Shown here: in pieces, positions 50,759 to 60,292 of the stretch | How positions within the stretch are numbered: position 1 is the stretch's first letter | How the letters are laid out: each line of letters opens with the position of its first letter | Source: Angelobacter sp036521855 | GTDB lineage: Bacteria; Acidobacteriota; Terriglobia; Terriglobales; Acidobacteriaceae | NCBI GenBank assembly: GCA_036521855.1 | Contig: DATDGY010000240.1 | Coordinates: 27,155 to 91,154, forward strand | DNA: 64,000 nt | Direction: 5' to 3' | Position numbers and translations under genes: made by a program | The notes under the pieces: model-generated | Database searches by the model: none | What the model saw: only the letters and a program-made list of their open reading frames with translations | Told to the model about the DNA's origin: nothing

Positions 50759-51043
50759 TTAGTGCGATCCGTCTTGCCGTGAGCTTGCTCCTGGCGCCGA
50801 CAGCAGTGAGTCCAAGCAGATCAGCGGGGATCCGTCAGCGGCTTCGGCCTTATGCCACCTCTCGGTCCTCGCAACATCGAGCAGCAGCGGTTGGGAGACA
50901 CCCGTGAGCGCGCCGGCTTGCAATAGCCCGATCATGTCGGTTTCCCGGCCGCACTCCTGGCACCAGTGTCGAACACAGCCGCGCCGGATGATCAAGACCT
51001 GATCGGTCTCAACGATGATTTCGGTCCTCTTGTAAGACGCCAT
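50759..51043 (-). CDS. Small zinc-ribbon protein with degenerate DNA-binding-like helix
   Basis: 94 residues. RTEIIVETDQVLIIRRG is a beta-hairpin-like start; CVRHWCQECGRETDMI holds a CxxC knuckle plus another Cys; GLLQAGALTGVSQPLLLDVA corresponds to the MerR/excisionase-like helix seen in related acidobacterial proteins (there usually AxxAGVSxRTIYRWVE); LICLDSL closes the fold. It lies just upstream of the eqolisin-like gene on the same strand (18 bp) and may regulate it. Family recognition is from memory of similar sequences. Confidence 0.65.
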   Translation of the reverse strand: MASYKRTEIIVETDQVLIIRRGCVRHWCQECGRETDMIGLLQAGALTGVSQPLLLDVARTERWHKAEAADGSPLICLDSLLSAPGASSRQDGSH

Positions 51044-51533
51044 TTTCCTTGGCCTCTAATTCCTTGTTCGGCCCGAAATCCGTGGTAGATTGCTGCCACC
51101 GCCTAGTCTTCCCGGTGTATCCGCTATCGAACGGGACGTATTCTGCCTGGCGGCCGGGTTTAAAGTCCTTAAGAGGCGGTTAATAAGCTTTGAATTAGTT
51201 TTGAAGATCGGCTATGGGTAATGCGGTCAAGCACTTGCCGGAATTTGGAACGTTCCGGATTGATCCCCGAAACAGCGCCTCTTGAGGCATAGGAAAAACA
51301 AAAATCAATTCTCAAGACACCTACGCCGTGACACATCTGCAGCACTGATGGCAGGGGCAAATTCAGGCTGAGACACTACCCGGTTCTGAGAAATCGCCTT
51401 CCATGAGAAGGCCGGTCGGAGTCAAGTCGGTTCTTGTTGTCTTTCGTTGGGCAAGATCTTTTTCCCCTCTGCCGAGTCGACACTGTGTGTCGACGTTTGC
51501 GTTTCCGACGACTGAAAATAAGAATCGGTACGT
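51044..51533. other. Intergenic, no gene recognised
   Basis: About 490 bp between the zinc-ribbon gene and the CHAT gene stop. The only clear element is the inverted repeat at 51476-51494. Short frames on the minus strand run into the CHAT gene but are out of frame with it. Confidence 0.45.
51476..51494. repeat. Perfect inverted repeat downstream of the CHAT gene
   Basis: GTCGACAC (51476-51483) and GTGTCGAC (51487-51494) around TGT, 40 bp beyond the CHAT stop. On the minus strand no T-run follows; it could be a transcript-end hairpin or a protein site. Confidence 0.55.
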
Positions 51534-54446
51534 CTAAGGTTCGCCTTGCAGGACAAACGCGGCCCAAAACATCGGATCTTCCGGCAACGTAACCTGCCCT
51601 GCGGATGTGTGAACCACGACTTGGCCGGATCGAAGTCGATGCAGTAAGCGAAGCTGCGCCAGTCGAAGAGCACGGCTCTTGTCCTTGCCTTCCAGGCGCG
51701 AGCGATAGAAGTTCGCCACCAGCTGAGAGGTTGGCTCATCGGCCACATCCCAAAGCGACGCAATCACGGAAGGCGTGCCGGCGTACCAGAAAGCGCGGGT
51801 TAAGCCGACCAGACCATCACCGGTGACCTTACCCTGACCGGAACGACATGCGCTCAAAAACACCAAATTGGCGTGGAGATCCAGGCCATAGATCTTCTGT
51901 GCGGTGAGTCTGCCGTCTTCCTTCGGATCTATCGGGCTTCTACCGAGGGCAAGAAAAGAGTCAAAGGGCTGATCGTCGCGGATGATGCCGTGAGTGGCGA
52001 AGTGGATGACCGTGTTTTGGCCAGCCAGTTTCCATACCCGGTCTTCCGCGGCCTGGCTGCCTTCCAACATTGTTACTTCGCGGGCAGGCAGGAGCCGCGC
52101 TACGGCGGAAACTTCGCGGCGAGCTCCGGGCAATGCCGGCAGAACACCCTCATCCGGATCTCTCGGCGTGACGGAGGGGTCAGCAATCAACAGGTAATGC
52201 GACGGAAGCTGGCGGGATTCCTTCTGCTTCTTTTCCGTGAACTGCAGCACTGAAACCGCCGGCGTGTAATGCAGGCTGAAACGTTCCAGCAAATAGCGGC
52301 CGTTTTTGTCCTCAAGAGCGGCGAAGGGCAGCATGAGCAGCGGCCCATGGGGTTCGATGGTGAGCAAACTCCCTGGTTTGGCCGGCAACCAACCTTCGAC
52401 GGGTTCAACAAGCAGCTTGTAGAGTTCACGCCAGTTCCTGCGGTGAGCCGATTCCAGCACCAGCGCAGCTCCGCCGCGGGTGCTCAGGCGGCGCGCGGCG
52501 TCCGATTGCCGGGCCATTGGCGCCGCAGTGCGCTCCGCGGTGGTCACTTGACTTTCTTTTTTCGCAGGAGGAGCTCCGGGGCCGAGGGTACGAATGAGGT
52601 CGTGCAGGCGCTTGTCAGACACGTGCACTACGGCGGTGTGCGTCACGCCGTCAGCGGGAACAACCCAGATGTAAGTCGCATCGGGAGAGACCCAATAACT
52701 CAGCACAGTGGAATTCAACCGTCGCGCCGTGGCCTGAAGCTGGGCCACGGAAAAAGGCTGCGCGGAAACCAGGCTGCGCAGTTCGGCGTCGGCACTGCTC
52801 CACTGGTTCCAGAGCGCGGCCGTCTCGGAGGTTGCGCCGCGAGTGAGTATGCCTGCGGCTGAGTCCGGCTGAACTTTGGAGGGGTCTACACCCTGCGCCT
52901 CAAGATGGCCCTGGACCTTGCGCAGAGAGGCCAGTTGCCCGCCCCGCGGGCCCTCAACGTCGCGGGTGGCGAGCAGGTCAAGGAAAGCGCGGGCGCGGGC
53001 CTCTTCGGCAACCTCCAGCGCCTGGACAGTCTCATGGGCCTGTTCCAGCAACCCGACATAAAGATCAAAGGCCTCCTGGGTCGCTTCAGAGAATCCCCGC
53101 TTCATGAAATCGCTGGGCACCAGATGCGCGCGCTCTCTTTCGATGGTCCGCAGACATTCTTGAGCATCAGCCAAAGCTGGGGCATGGTCTCCCATCTTGT
53201 CCTCGGAGCGGGCTTTCCACAGGAGCGAATGAGGCACCGCATCGACATTCTTGCCAATCCGAGCGACATCGATTGCTTTGCTCGCAGCATTGACCGATTC
53301 CTGGAACCGCCCCAGATGAAAGTAAACTCCCGCCAGCACTTGATAGCGGTAGTCGGCGTGTTCCGTCCCTTGACGCAGCAGGTCTTCCAGAATCGTTACC
53401 GCCTCCTGGTTCCGGCCCAGTTCGGAGTATGCGGATGCCAGATTGCCGAGTTCGAACTTGATAAGTAGTGGTGAACCGGTCTCCCTGGCCATGGCCAGCG
53501 CCTGCTGGTAAAGCTCCGCAGCCCTCGCTGGTTCGTCCATCTTCTCATAGGCCACGGCCATTGCATTGATGCTTTGAATCTGTCCTTGGCGGTCCCCGAC
53601 TTTTCGTTGCAGATCGAGAGCTTGCTGGTAAAGGGGTAAAGCCTTTTCCGGATGGCCGTGCACGCGCTGAATTATGCCCTCGCTGGTCAAGACAGTCGCC
53701 AAGTCCTTAAGATTTCCCGTTGCGCGGTAGAGCACCGCGGCTTGGCTCAAGTTGTCTTGCGCGGCGTCGAACTCACCCGCGGCGCGGAGACTGTCACCCA
53801 AATTATGCAGCGCGGACGCTTCCAGGTTCTTGTCGCCAATCTGGCGGGCGATCTCCAGCGCTTGGTGCAAGAGCTTCTTGCCTTCGGGCTCACCCGCCCT
53901 TTCAAGATCCATCAGCAGAGCGGCTCTTTGGGAAAGTACACCCATCGCGTCATAACTTCGGAGGGCTTGGTGATAGTACTCGCGGGCGGAAGATTCATCA
54001 CCCATGTCGTAAGCGATTGCGCCCAAGCGCCCGTTGGTTTGCGCCTCGCTCACCGGGTCTTGCAACGTCCGGTAAAGCGCAAGGGCCTGCTCGCTCTCCG
54101 CACGGGCCGCCGGATACTCCGCTTTGTAATAAAGGACCAATCCCAGCCCGTCGTGGGCCAGGGCCTGGGCGGGCTGGTCTTGGGTTGCGACGGCTTTCTC
54201 CAGGACCGCACGATAGCCAGCGGCCGCTTCGTCGACTTTGCCTGCCCGGGCAAGCAGAAATGCTTCTTTGAGCTGAGGATAGAGCGGAGTGGAGTCGGGC
54301 CTCAGCGCCAGCGGAACCGGCGGTTTTGGAGTCGGTGTGGACTGCGGCGAAGCAGACTGCGCCGCGTGGCAGCGATTGGCGGCGCCGGAAAACAGAGCCA
54401 GCGTCACAGCCGCGGCGATCAGCACCGACTTGTAAGCCGAAAACAA
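51534..54446 (-). CDS. TPR-CHAT protein (caspase-like protease domain)
   Basis: 970 residues. A signal-like N-terminus (SVLIAAAVTLALFSGAANRC) and a Pro/Ser-rich linker precede about nine TPR-type repeats (roughly residues 60-460, such as AEYPAARAESEQALALYR and EKALPLYQQALDLQRKVGD). A helical region follows, then the CHAT domain (about 690-970) with the catalytic His in VIHFATHG and Cys in VFLSACRSGQG. CHAT proteins are clan CD peptidases. It is third in an operon after an ECF sigma factor and its anti-sigma factor, 21 bp downstream, suggesting that it acts in, or is controlled by, that signalling unit. Predicted location: periplasm. Confidence 0.92.
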   Translation of the reverse strand: MFSAYKSVLIAAAVTLALFSGAANRCHAAQSASPQSTPTPKPPVPLALRPDSTPLYPQLKEAFLLARAGKVDEAAAGYRAVLEKAVATQDQPAQALAHDGLGLVLYYKAEYPAARAESEQALALYRTLQDPVSEAQTNGRLGAIAYDMGDESSAREYYHQALRSYDAMGVLSQRAALLMDLERAGEPEGKKLLHQALEIARQIGDKNLEASALHNLGDSLRAAGEFDAAQDNLSQAAVLYRATGNLKDLATVLTSEGIIQRVHGHPEKALPLYQQALDLQRKVGDRQGQIQSINAMAVAYEKMDEPARAAELYQQALAMARETGSPLLIKFELGNLASAYSELGRNQEAVTILEDLLRQGTEHADYRYQVLAGVYFHLGRFQESVNAASKAIDVARIGKNVDAVPHSLLWKARSEDKMGDHAPALADAQECLRTIERERAHLVPSDFMKRGFSEATQEAFDLYVGLLEQAHETVQALEVAEEARARAFLDLLATRDVEGPRGGQLASLRKVQGHLEAQGVDPSKVQPDSAAGILTRGATSETAALWNQWSSADAELRSLVSAQPFSVAQLQATARRLNSTVLSYWVSPDATYIWVVPADGVTHTAVVHVSDKRLHDLIRTLGPGAPPAKKESQVTTAERTAAPMARQSDAARRLSTRGGAALVLESAHRRNWRELYKLLVEPVEGWLPAKPGSLLTIEPHGPLLMLPFAALEDKNGRYLLERFSLHYTPAVSVLQFTEKKQKESRQLPSHYLLIADPSVTPRDPDEGVLPALPGARREVSAVARLLPAREVTMLEGSQAAEDRVWKLAGQNTVIHFATHGIIRDDQPFDSFLALGRSPIDPKEDGRLTAQKIYGLDLHANLVFLSACRSGQGKVTGDGLVGLTRAFWYAGTPSVIASLWDVADEPTSQLVANFYRSRLEGKDKSRALRLAQLRLLHRLRSGQVVVHTSAGQVTLPEDPMFWAAFVLQGEP

Positions 54447-54467
54447 AGCTACCCAGTTTCTCGCGGC

Positions 54468-55400
54468 TCAATGCCGCGTTTCCAGTTCTTTCGCGCCGGC
54501 ACAGGCCCGCGACGAGTCCTTTCCGCCAGCCCTGCAGAGAGCCCCTAAGAAGGAGCTCGCAAGATCGTCTTTGCCGATCCTATGGTTGGCGAGCGCCAGA
54601 TACCAGAGCGCATCGTTGACTAAGGGAGCCTCGGCAATGTTTGCTGCATCCTTCAAACTCAGTGCTGCGTCCTCATTCTGATTCAGAAAGAGCTGGGAGA
54701 CACCAAGGTAGAAGGGTGCCTCCGCCATCTGCGGATACTGCTTGCGAAGGCGCTCCAAGCGTCGCGCGGCCTCGGCATAGTTGTCCATTTCATAAGGAGC
54801 CAGAGCTTGCTTCAAGGCGTTAGCCTGCCGGGTGGCTGCCTCTTGCTGCCCTCGCCACACGATCACCGCGGAGGCCGGAAGCACAACCGGGGGCTTCTCC
54901 AGGCGCAGCACGCTGGGCGCCGCCGTCGGAAGCTGTTCGACCGGGTGGTTCTGAGCGACTTGATTTACGGGTTGTTGCCGGTCTCGCACAAAGAGGAAGC
55001 CAACAACTACCAGAATGACGACGGCGGCGGCCATGGCGGCCAGGGGCATGGGGCGCAACCAGGAATTCGACCAACCTGTGACTGTGCGCCCAGCCATGGG
55101 CGCCGGATCTTCGGCCGCGATTCCGGCCCGGATTCTTTTCCATATTCTCTGCTGTCCCGCTTTGTCGAGCGGTGCATCATCCAATGCTTCCAGGTCGGCA
55201 AGCAGCGATGTGCATGCAGGACAACTCTCCAAGTGCGTGATGATGTCCTCGCGTTGCTGGGCGGGGAGCACGTCAGCCTGAGCCGCCTGAAGCAGCTCCG
55301 GCTTTGGACATCGCGGCAACTTCGTCCTCAGGCCATCCAACGCTTCGCTGAGATCACTCGGCAGCCCGGGCTCCGCTGGTTCGCGGTTCATCCAGCCCAT
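54468..55400 (-). CDS. Zinc-finger anti-sigma factor with TPR-like C-terminus
   Basis: ATG 55400, preceded by GGAGG, gives 310 residues and overlaps the sigma gene end by 47 bp. The ZAS-type motif lies in the N-terminus (PAQQREDIITHLESCPACTS, HxxxCxxC). One membrane span follows (residues about 120-140, AAMAAAVVILVVVGFLFV), then a periplasmic part with TPR-like helices (MDNYAEAARRLERLRKQYPQ; EAPFYLGVSQLFLNQNEDAA). The arrangement means sigma capture inside and sensing outside. The CHAT gene follows 21 bp later, making it a candidate partner or protease. Confidence 0.88.
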   Translation of the reverse strand: MGWMNREPAEPGLPSDLSEALDGLRTKLPRCPKPELLQAAQADVLPAQQREDIITHLESCPACTSLLADLEALDDAPLDKAGQQRIWKRIRAGIAAEDPAPMAGRTVTGWSNSWLRPMPLAAMAAAVVILVVVGFLFVRDRQQPVNQVAQNHPVEQLPTAAPSVLRLEKPPVVLPASAVIVWRGQQEAATRQANALKQALAPYEMDNYAEAARRLERLRKQYPQMAEAPFYLGVSQLFLNQNEDAALSLKDAANIAEAPLVNDALWYLALANHRIGKDDLASSFLGALCRAGGKDSSRACAGAKELETRH

Positions 55401-55899
55401 GCACTCCTCCTGTTCTAGCGGCATCCCACGCCTTCCGGAGCAGCTGCAGCGCATACTGCAAATGCCCCTTCACCTTGACTTCCGACAATTCAAGGCGTTG
55501 CCCTATCTCTGCGCGGGTCATGCCGTGCACGAAATGCAGAATCAAGCACACCCGATGAACCGGTTTCAGCGCCGGCTCCCCAAGAAGCCAGGCTTCCACG
55601 TCCACGCCTGCCGCCGGGGCCGCCTCCGACGGACGCAGTTCCTGCGCGTACCGTTGCTCGACCGCTCGCTTTCTCCAATGGTCCACGGCGCGGTTCCTGG
55701 CTACTTTGAAGAGCCATGCGGGAAGCCTTTCGGAATCGATTGTATCCAGGTTGCGATACAACTCCAGGAAGGACTCGCTGGTGATGTCCTCCGCCAGTTC
55801 CCGATTGCCAACCGTCCGCAATGCGTACCGAAGCACCGCGTTAGCATGGGTTCGGTAAATGTCTTCAAAGTCCGCCATCTGAGTTACGTACCTGGACAC
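55354..55899 (-). CDS. RNA polymerase sigma-70 factor, ECF subfamily
   Basis: 181 residues. Region 2 (FEDIYRTHANAVLRYALRTV; AEDITSESFLELYRNLDTI; ERLPAWLFKVARNRAVDHWR) and region 4 (HRVCLILHFVHGMTRAEIGQ; LSEVKVKGHLQYALQLLRKA) are typical of ECF factors. The C-terminus is extended by about 20 residues. GTG 55899 and ATG 55878 are both possible starts. First gene of the sigma/anti-sigma/CHAT operon. Confidence 0.92.
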   Translation of the reverse strand: MSRYVTQMADFEDIYRTHANAVLRYALRTVGNRELAEDITSESFLELYRNLDTIDSERLPAWLFKVARNRAVDHWRKRAVEQRYAQELRPSEAAPAAGVDVEAWLLGEPALKPVHRVCLILHFVHGMTRAEIGQRLELSEVKVKGHLQYALQLLRKAWDAARTGGVHGLDEPRTSGARAAE

Positions 55900-56358
55900 A
55901 CAAGGGGAATAAAGGCGAGGGGCTATTTTTAGCCTGCCCCGGCTCGGTTGAGAGGAAGTCTCAACCTCTTTCTAAACAGTTCTTACCGGTCGGTCGACGA
56001 CACTGCTTTCAGGGGCGCACCGGAGTCTAACACAGCTCTTGTGGAACTAGTGACGTGAGTTCGCGCGCCGTAACAGCAATCACACCAATCTTCACCGTCT
56101 GCCCGTCCGGATGGGCGGGGGTCATTCGAGGCCATTGGGACATGCCAGCCTGGCGGAATCACCTCGACGCGGGCGTGGCTGTCCTCGGGTCGTACGAGAC
56201 AGGAACAACCCTCTCGGCCGAAGGACCAGCGTGTTTCTGAGACGCTTTTATTCCTAATCGTCCGAGGGACACGTAATGGGAGTGACTGAATCTCATTTTG
56301 TGAGGCGTGAAACGTGAGAATCACAGGATCTAAATCCAGAGCGATAGGAGGTAGAGAA
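55900..56358. promoter_or_regulatory. Divergent regulatory region of the ECF operon and the pilin-like gene
   Basis: No gene is called. Two hairpins lie near the sigma gene: GGCTA-TTTT-TAGCC (55921-55934) and GGTTGAGA-GGAAG-TCTCAACC (55946-55966, perfect 8-bp arms). They would be in the leader or promoter of the ECF operon and might be targets of autoregulation. The remainder shows short frames on both strands without protein-like character. Confidence 0.45.
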
Positions 56359-56895
56359 ATGAAGAGGGTGTATCCCATTGGATTGTTGGTGACCTTGCTG
56401 CTGCCGGTTTTTGCAGTGGCGCAGGCGTATAGCCCGGCAGAGATGAAAGCGATCAAGGCGCTCGAAGCGGCTTCCGCGGAAGCCAAAGTTCAAGTCAAGG
56501 ACAACCAGGGCGCGGAAATCAAGCTGAAGCCGGAGGAAAAGACGGCGTTCTTGTTTATGGAAGCGATATCGGCATTGGAGACCGATTGCCACTACGCCCT
56601 TCACCGGCCATGTTCTTTGGAAGAACTCGTAAAGGGACCGCAATCCGGTTCCCAGAATATTGGACGGCTGAAGTTCAACCCTGCTCTGGACGAGAACTAC
56701 GAGTACATCATCACGGTTTCCAGCGAAGGCTGGGAAGGGCAGGCAAGACCCCAGGGCGCGGGGCTGGGCGGCTTGTTCTACGACGGCAAGAACCGATCGA
56801 TGGCGAGATCATACTTCAGCGCTGATGGCCGGGCCACGTCCCAAAGTACGGCATTGGGAGACGCGGTCGTCCTGGGGTCTTTCCGAACGAACTGA
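56359..56895 (+). CDS. Secreted pilin-like protein of unknown function
   Basis: ATG 56359, preceded by AGGAGG with an 8-base spacer, gives 178 residues with a Sec signal (KRVYPIGLLVTLLLPVFAVA). The mature part contains CHYALHRPCSLEELVKGP and then LKFNPALDENYEYIITVSSE followed by GWEGQARP and FYDGKNRSM. This resembles the globular part of type IV pilin-like periplasmic proteins, but no prepilin cleavage motif is present. Two Cys may form a disulfide. It is first of a plus-strand run with the TPR protein. Confidence 0.72.
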   Translation: MKRVYPIGLLVTLLLPVFAVAQAYSPAEMKAIKALEAASAEAKVQVKDNQGAEIKLKPEEKTAFLFMEAISALETDCHYALHRPCSLEELVKGPQSGSQNIGRLKFNPALDENYEYIITVSSEGWEGQARPQGAGLGGLFYDGKNRSMARSYFSADGRATSQSTALGDAVVLGSFRTN

Positions 56896-57031
56896 ACGGC
56901 AGGAAAGAGCGGAAAACTGCTATCGCCCGCGAGTCGATGGAGAATTGTGACGCGGTTGTTCCGTTGCCGTGCTGCGGCGCGTAATGCAAAGCAGAGCGAG
57001 CAGCTCTTCATCGCGCAGCGGAGGTGATCTT

Positions 57032-59281
57032 GTGAACTGGAGAATGGCTTTCCTGTTCCTGACCCTGGCTCCTTGTCTCTTTGCCGACGACCAGGAAAAG
57101 ACTGAAAAGAAAGCCCTGGAGCAGCAAGCCAAGACGCTGCTGGAAGAGGCCAAAGCGCTGGAAAACAGCGGGCAGCAGGTAGAGGCCAAAGCGCGCTACG
57201 CGGCTGCGCTCGCTTTCAAAGACAGCAAGGATGCCACGGAAGCGATCAAGCGTATCGATGAGCGCTTCCATCATCAGGTGAAAGATGCGCTGAAACAAGC
57301 GCACGCCCTGTATGACCAGGGCCGATTCAAAGAGGTCGCCGAGACCCTGGAAACCGCGCTGGCGTCGGGAGATTCGACGGCGGTGGTGGCCTACGACTTG
57401 GCGATCTGCTATCGGAAGCTGGGGGATTCGGCCACGTCTCTGGCCTACCTGGAACAGGCCGCAACCGCCACTCCAGATCCGAAGCGGCGTCTCAAACTCA
57501 AGCAATTGCGCACAAACTTCACCACCGGCGAGGACGTTACGCGGCTTTCCGACGGTGATCGCGAGCGCATCACAGCCGCGAATCGCCTGACGGAAGCGCT
57601 TGGTTTCGATTCCACTCTGGAAGACGGCAGCGCTCAGGAGGAAACAGAGCCGCAAGATGCGACGGCGCGCGCCGCGCCGCTCCTCGCCGCCGCGACATTG
57701 CGGAGCAGTGTGCCGACGGTTCTCGCCAAGCCGGGCTCGTCTTCGGGCCGCAACTCAAGCCTTTGCGAGACGCTGGCGCAAATGAAATCCATGCAGGCCG
57801 GAAGCCCCGCCCTGACCTTTGACCTGGCCAACTGCGCAGAGGACAATGGCCGCCTGAACGATGCCTATGGGCTGTTGCAGCAGTACCTGGCCGCAGCGCC
57901 CAACGCCGCGGACGCGCAGCGGATTCGCATCCGCGCCGCGCTTTTGAACGCACTGTTGAGCCTGCCGGACGAAAAAGGAATCCAGGTGCGCAGTCTCTAT
58001 GGCGCTGCTTCCCGCGCGATCGAAGGGCGCAACTTCGACCGGGCCCTGGCCGCGTTCCAGAAAGCCGCCGCAGTGCTGCCCGAGTTCCCGCCGACGCAGT
58101 GGAAGCTGGCCTTGTTCTATGAAGCCACGGGAAATGTCGAGCAGGCGCGGAGCTATTTTGTGCGCTATCGGGAACTGGAGACGGATCCGCTTGGCTGGCA
58201 GGAAGCCGACCTGCACCTGGAATCGCTGAACGCAAAGAAGGCGAAGTACGACGAGGAGGTGGAAGCCGCGAACGACGTGCTCTCCGGCCTGCTAAATCGC
58301 GCCATGAATCTGACGTTCAACGGTCTGGAGGACCGCAAGGCTGTGCGCGGAAAAAGGGCGCGCTTGAAGGGTAAGGAAAGGAAGGACGCCAAAAAGCTGG
58401 GTGGGTTTACCGTGCCTTTTGCCTACGCGCGGCAGCAGTTGGTGGAAGCGGGCGACCGCCTTTCTACGGCGTTGACGGTGTTCCCGTTGGGAGCAGAAGC
58501 AAACCAACTCATGGCGCAGCTCTACCTGCAGGCGAACGACGGGCAGTCCGCCATGCGGTCGTTTGATGCCGTGGTCAGCCAGAATCTTCCCGCGGCCTTC
58601 TACGGAGAGATGCGCGGCCACAAGCAGGACCGCGCTGTAAAGTGCGAGCTGACCCCCAATCACGTGCGGCTTATCTTTCTATCTTTCTACGACAAGAATG
58701 GACGCGCCATCCCACCAACCTTTCAGGCAGGCGAGGACGGCTTGGGGGACCTGGCGATCGATCCCGATGTGCTTCGCGAGACTAAGTTTGAATCGCTGGA
58801 ACTGGCAATGGCCGACATCAAGAAAGTAGAAAGCAAGACTGGTGTGGTTCGTCTGAAGTTGACCAAAGAAGACATTGATCTGTCGGTGATTTATCTGCCG
58901 GGCACGCCGCCGGTGGAAGGACCGCAAGCGCGAAGGTTCTCCAATACATATACGCGCCTCTTTGCCCGATATCCTGGATTGGAAGACTCCAAGCTGGGAA
59001 ATGAAGGTTTGACGGGCGGCGAAAAGTTCAAGCTGGCCTACCATCTCGCCGAGGCCGGATATACCATCGCGACCAGTCTGAACCCCATGGGATCTTTTGC
59101 TGCCTTGCAAGCTTTCATCAAGATCACCCGAGAGATTCGACAGACCCGCAATTCCCTACGCGTGAACTTTGCCGGCTGGGAAAAGACCATTGAAGACCAG
59201 CAGGAGTTGCAGGAAGGAAACACTTTCAAGCTCATTCCTACAGAGCCTGCCGGTCTCGGCTTCGTAGAGGAGACCAAGTGA
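57032..59281 (+). CDS. Secreted TPR protein
   Basis: GTG 57032 has a near-perfect GGAGGTGATC site upstream; the frame is open from 56969. 749 residues with a signal peptide (WRMAFLFLTLAPCLFADD). TPR-like helices fill residues 25-170 and 260-420 (AKARYAAALAFKDSKDATEA; FDRALAAFQKAAAVLPEFPP; QWKLALFYEATGNVEQARSY). The C-terminal 270 residues look mixed alpha/beta, with a repeated basic stretch (KGKERKDAKK) and no recognised domain. Probably periplasmic scaffold. The next gene starts 83 bp on. Confidence 0.8.
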   Translation: MNWRMAFLFLTLAPCLFADDQEKTEKKALEQQAKTLLEEAKALENSGQQVEAKARYAAALAFKDSKDATEAIKRIDERFHHQVKDALKQAHALYDQGRFKEVAETLETALASGDSTAVVAYDLAICYRKLGDSATSLAYLEQAATATPDPKRRLKLKQLRTNFTTGEDVTRLSDGDRERITAANRLTEALGFDSTLEDGSAQEETEPQDATARAAPLLAAATLRSSVPTVLAKPGSSSGRNSSLCETLAQMKSMQAGSPALTFDLANCAEDNGRLNDAYGLLQQYLAAAPNAADAQRIRIRAALLNALLSLPDEKGIQVRSLYGAASRAIEGRNFDRALAAFQKAAAVLPEFPPTQWKLALFYEATGNVEQARSYFVRYRELETDPLGWQEADLHLESLNAKKAKYDEEVEAANDVLSGLLNRAMNLTFNGLEDRKAVRGKRARLKGKERKDAKKLGGFTVPFAYARQQLVEAGDRLSTALTVFPLGAEANQLMAQLYLQANDGQSAMRSFDAVVSQNLPAAFYGEMRGHKQDRAVKCELTPNHVRLIFLSFYDKNGRAIPPTFQAGEDGLGDLAIDPDVLRETKFESLELAMADIKKVESKTGVVRLKLTKEDIDLSVIYLPGTPPVEGPQARRFSNTYTRLFARYPGLEDSKLGNEGLTGGEKFKLAYHLAEAGYTIATSLNPMGSFAALQAFIKITREIRQTRNSLRVNFAGWEKTIEDQQELQEGNTFKLIPTEPAGLGFVEETK

Positions 59282-59363
59282 TTGCGGCCGCTACCTTTCC
59301 ACTACCAGGCTGTTCCGCCTGGCGACGCGAGCGGCCATGAGTAAGTAAGGAGGAACAAATCCA

Positions 59364-60071
59364 ATGACAATACTGGGAATCGTTATCGGTGTCGTAGTGC
59401 TGTTACTGGCAGTGGGCGCGCTGGTGCGCCTTGCCATTGTCAATGCCCGGCGCCGCACGCGGTCTCTGGGCGCAGTGGCACAGCAGTTGGGCTTTTCCTT
59501 CAGTGCGGCGGCCCCGGACTTCCTGGGTGACGCCCAGCTTGCGGCCCCGCTCTTCATCACGGGCGACGACCGCATGGCCGAGAACATTATGGAAGGCAGC
59601 GTTGACGGGTTGCGGACGGTCCTGTTTGACTATCGGTTCGAAGTCGCAAACAGCGGCGATGACCCGGGTACGATCACCCGCATCCAGAGCGTGGCCGCGT
59701 TCGCCAGTCCATCACACCGCTTGCCTTCGTTTCGCCTGCAGAAGAAGAGGCTGCTGTCGCTCTCGTTCAAACGGGTGGACGTGGAAGGCAGCCCCGAGTT
59801 CTCCAAGCGGTTCTTTTTGACCGGCAAAAACGCATAGGGTATCCGCCGCGCGTACGGCCCGCAACTCGTGAATTTTCTTGTGAACGCCAACGTGAATGAG
59901 AAATGGTTCATCGAAGGAGCTGGCCGGTGGTTGGCGTTCTACCAGCCCGGCAAGCGCCTTCCTCCCAACGACTGGGCCGGATTTCTTGGGCAAGCATCCC
60001 CAATCGCCGCAGGGTTCTTTCAAAATGCCGTGAACGCCGCGCCGGCAAAAGTGACAAGCGCCGGAGCATAG
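59364..60071 (+). pseudogene. Membrane-anchored protein gene interrupted by one in-frame TAG
   Basis: From ATG 59364 (GGAGGAAC upstream) a 157-residue frame starts with a membrane anchor (LGIVIGVVVLLLAVGALVRL) and stops at TAG 59835-59837. The same frame continues without shift to 60071: IRRAYGPQLVNFLVNAN, WFIEGAGRWLAFYQPGKRLP, then a helix-like end. The join FFLTGKNA-stop-GIRRAYGP reads as one domain, so a full protein of 235 residues was broken by a single nonsense change (a GAG or CAG to TAG change would fit). Sequencing error or readthrough is possible. No domain name is recognised. Confidence 0.7.
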
Positions 60072-60292
60072 GGGGCAAGATCATCAGACGAGCCCGCCGC
60101 AGTCTTAGGTGAATGAAACCATCCAACGCGCGGCTTGGAAGAACTGTCCTGATTCCACCGGCGCTTTTCTGGCCCGGCTGGTTGCGTTCGTCCAAGCCAA
60201 ATTGGCAAAAGCCCGATGCCCACAAACCGTAGTGGCTTGCTGACAGGAATGGCCGGCGCAGGCGGCGCCGGCCGGGCAGCAAAGGGTTGCAA

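Noticed and set aside
55983..56486. 167-codon minus-strand frame over the ECF/pilin-like gap
   Set aside because: It overlaps the start and signal peptide of the pilin-like gene antisense, and its translation looks random.
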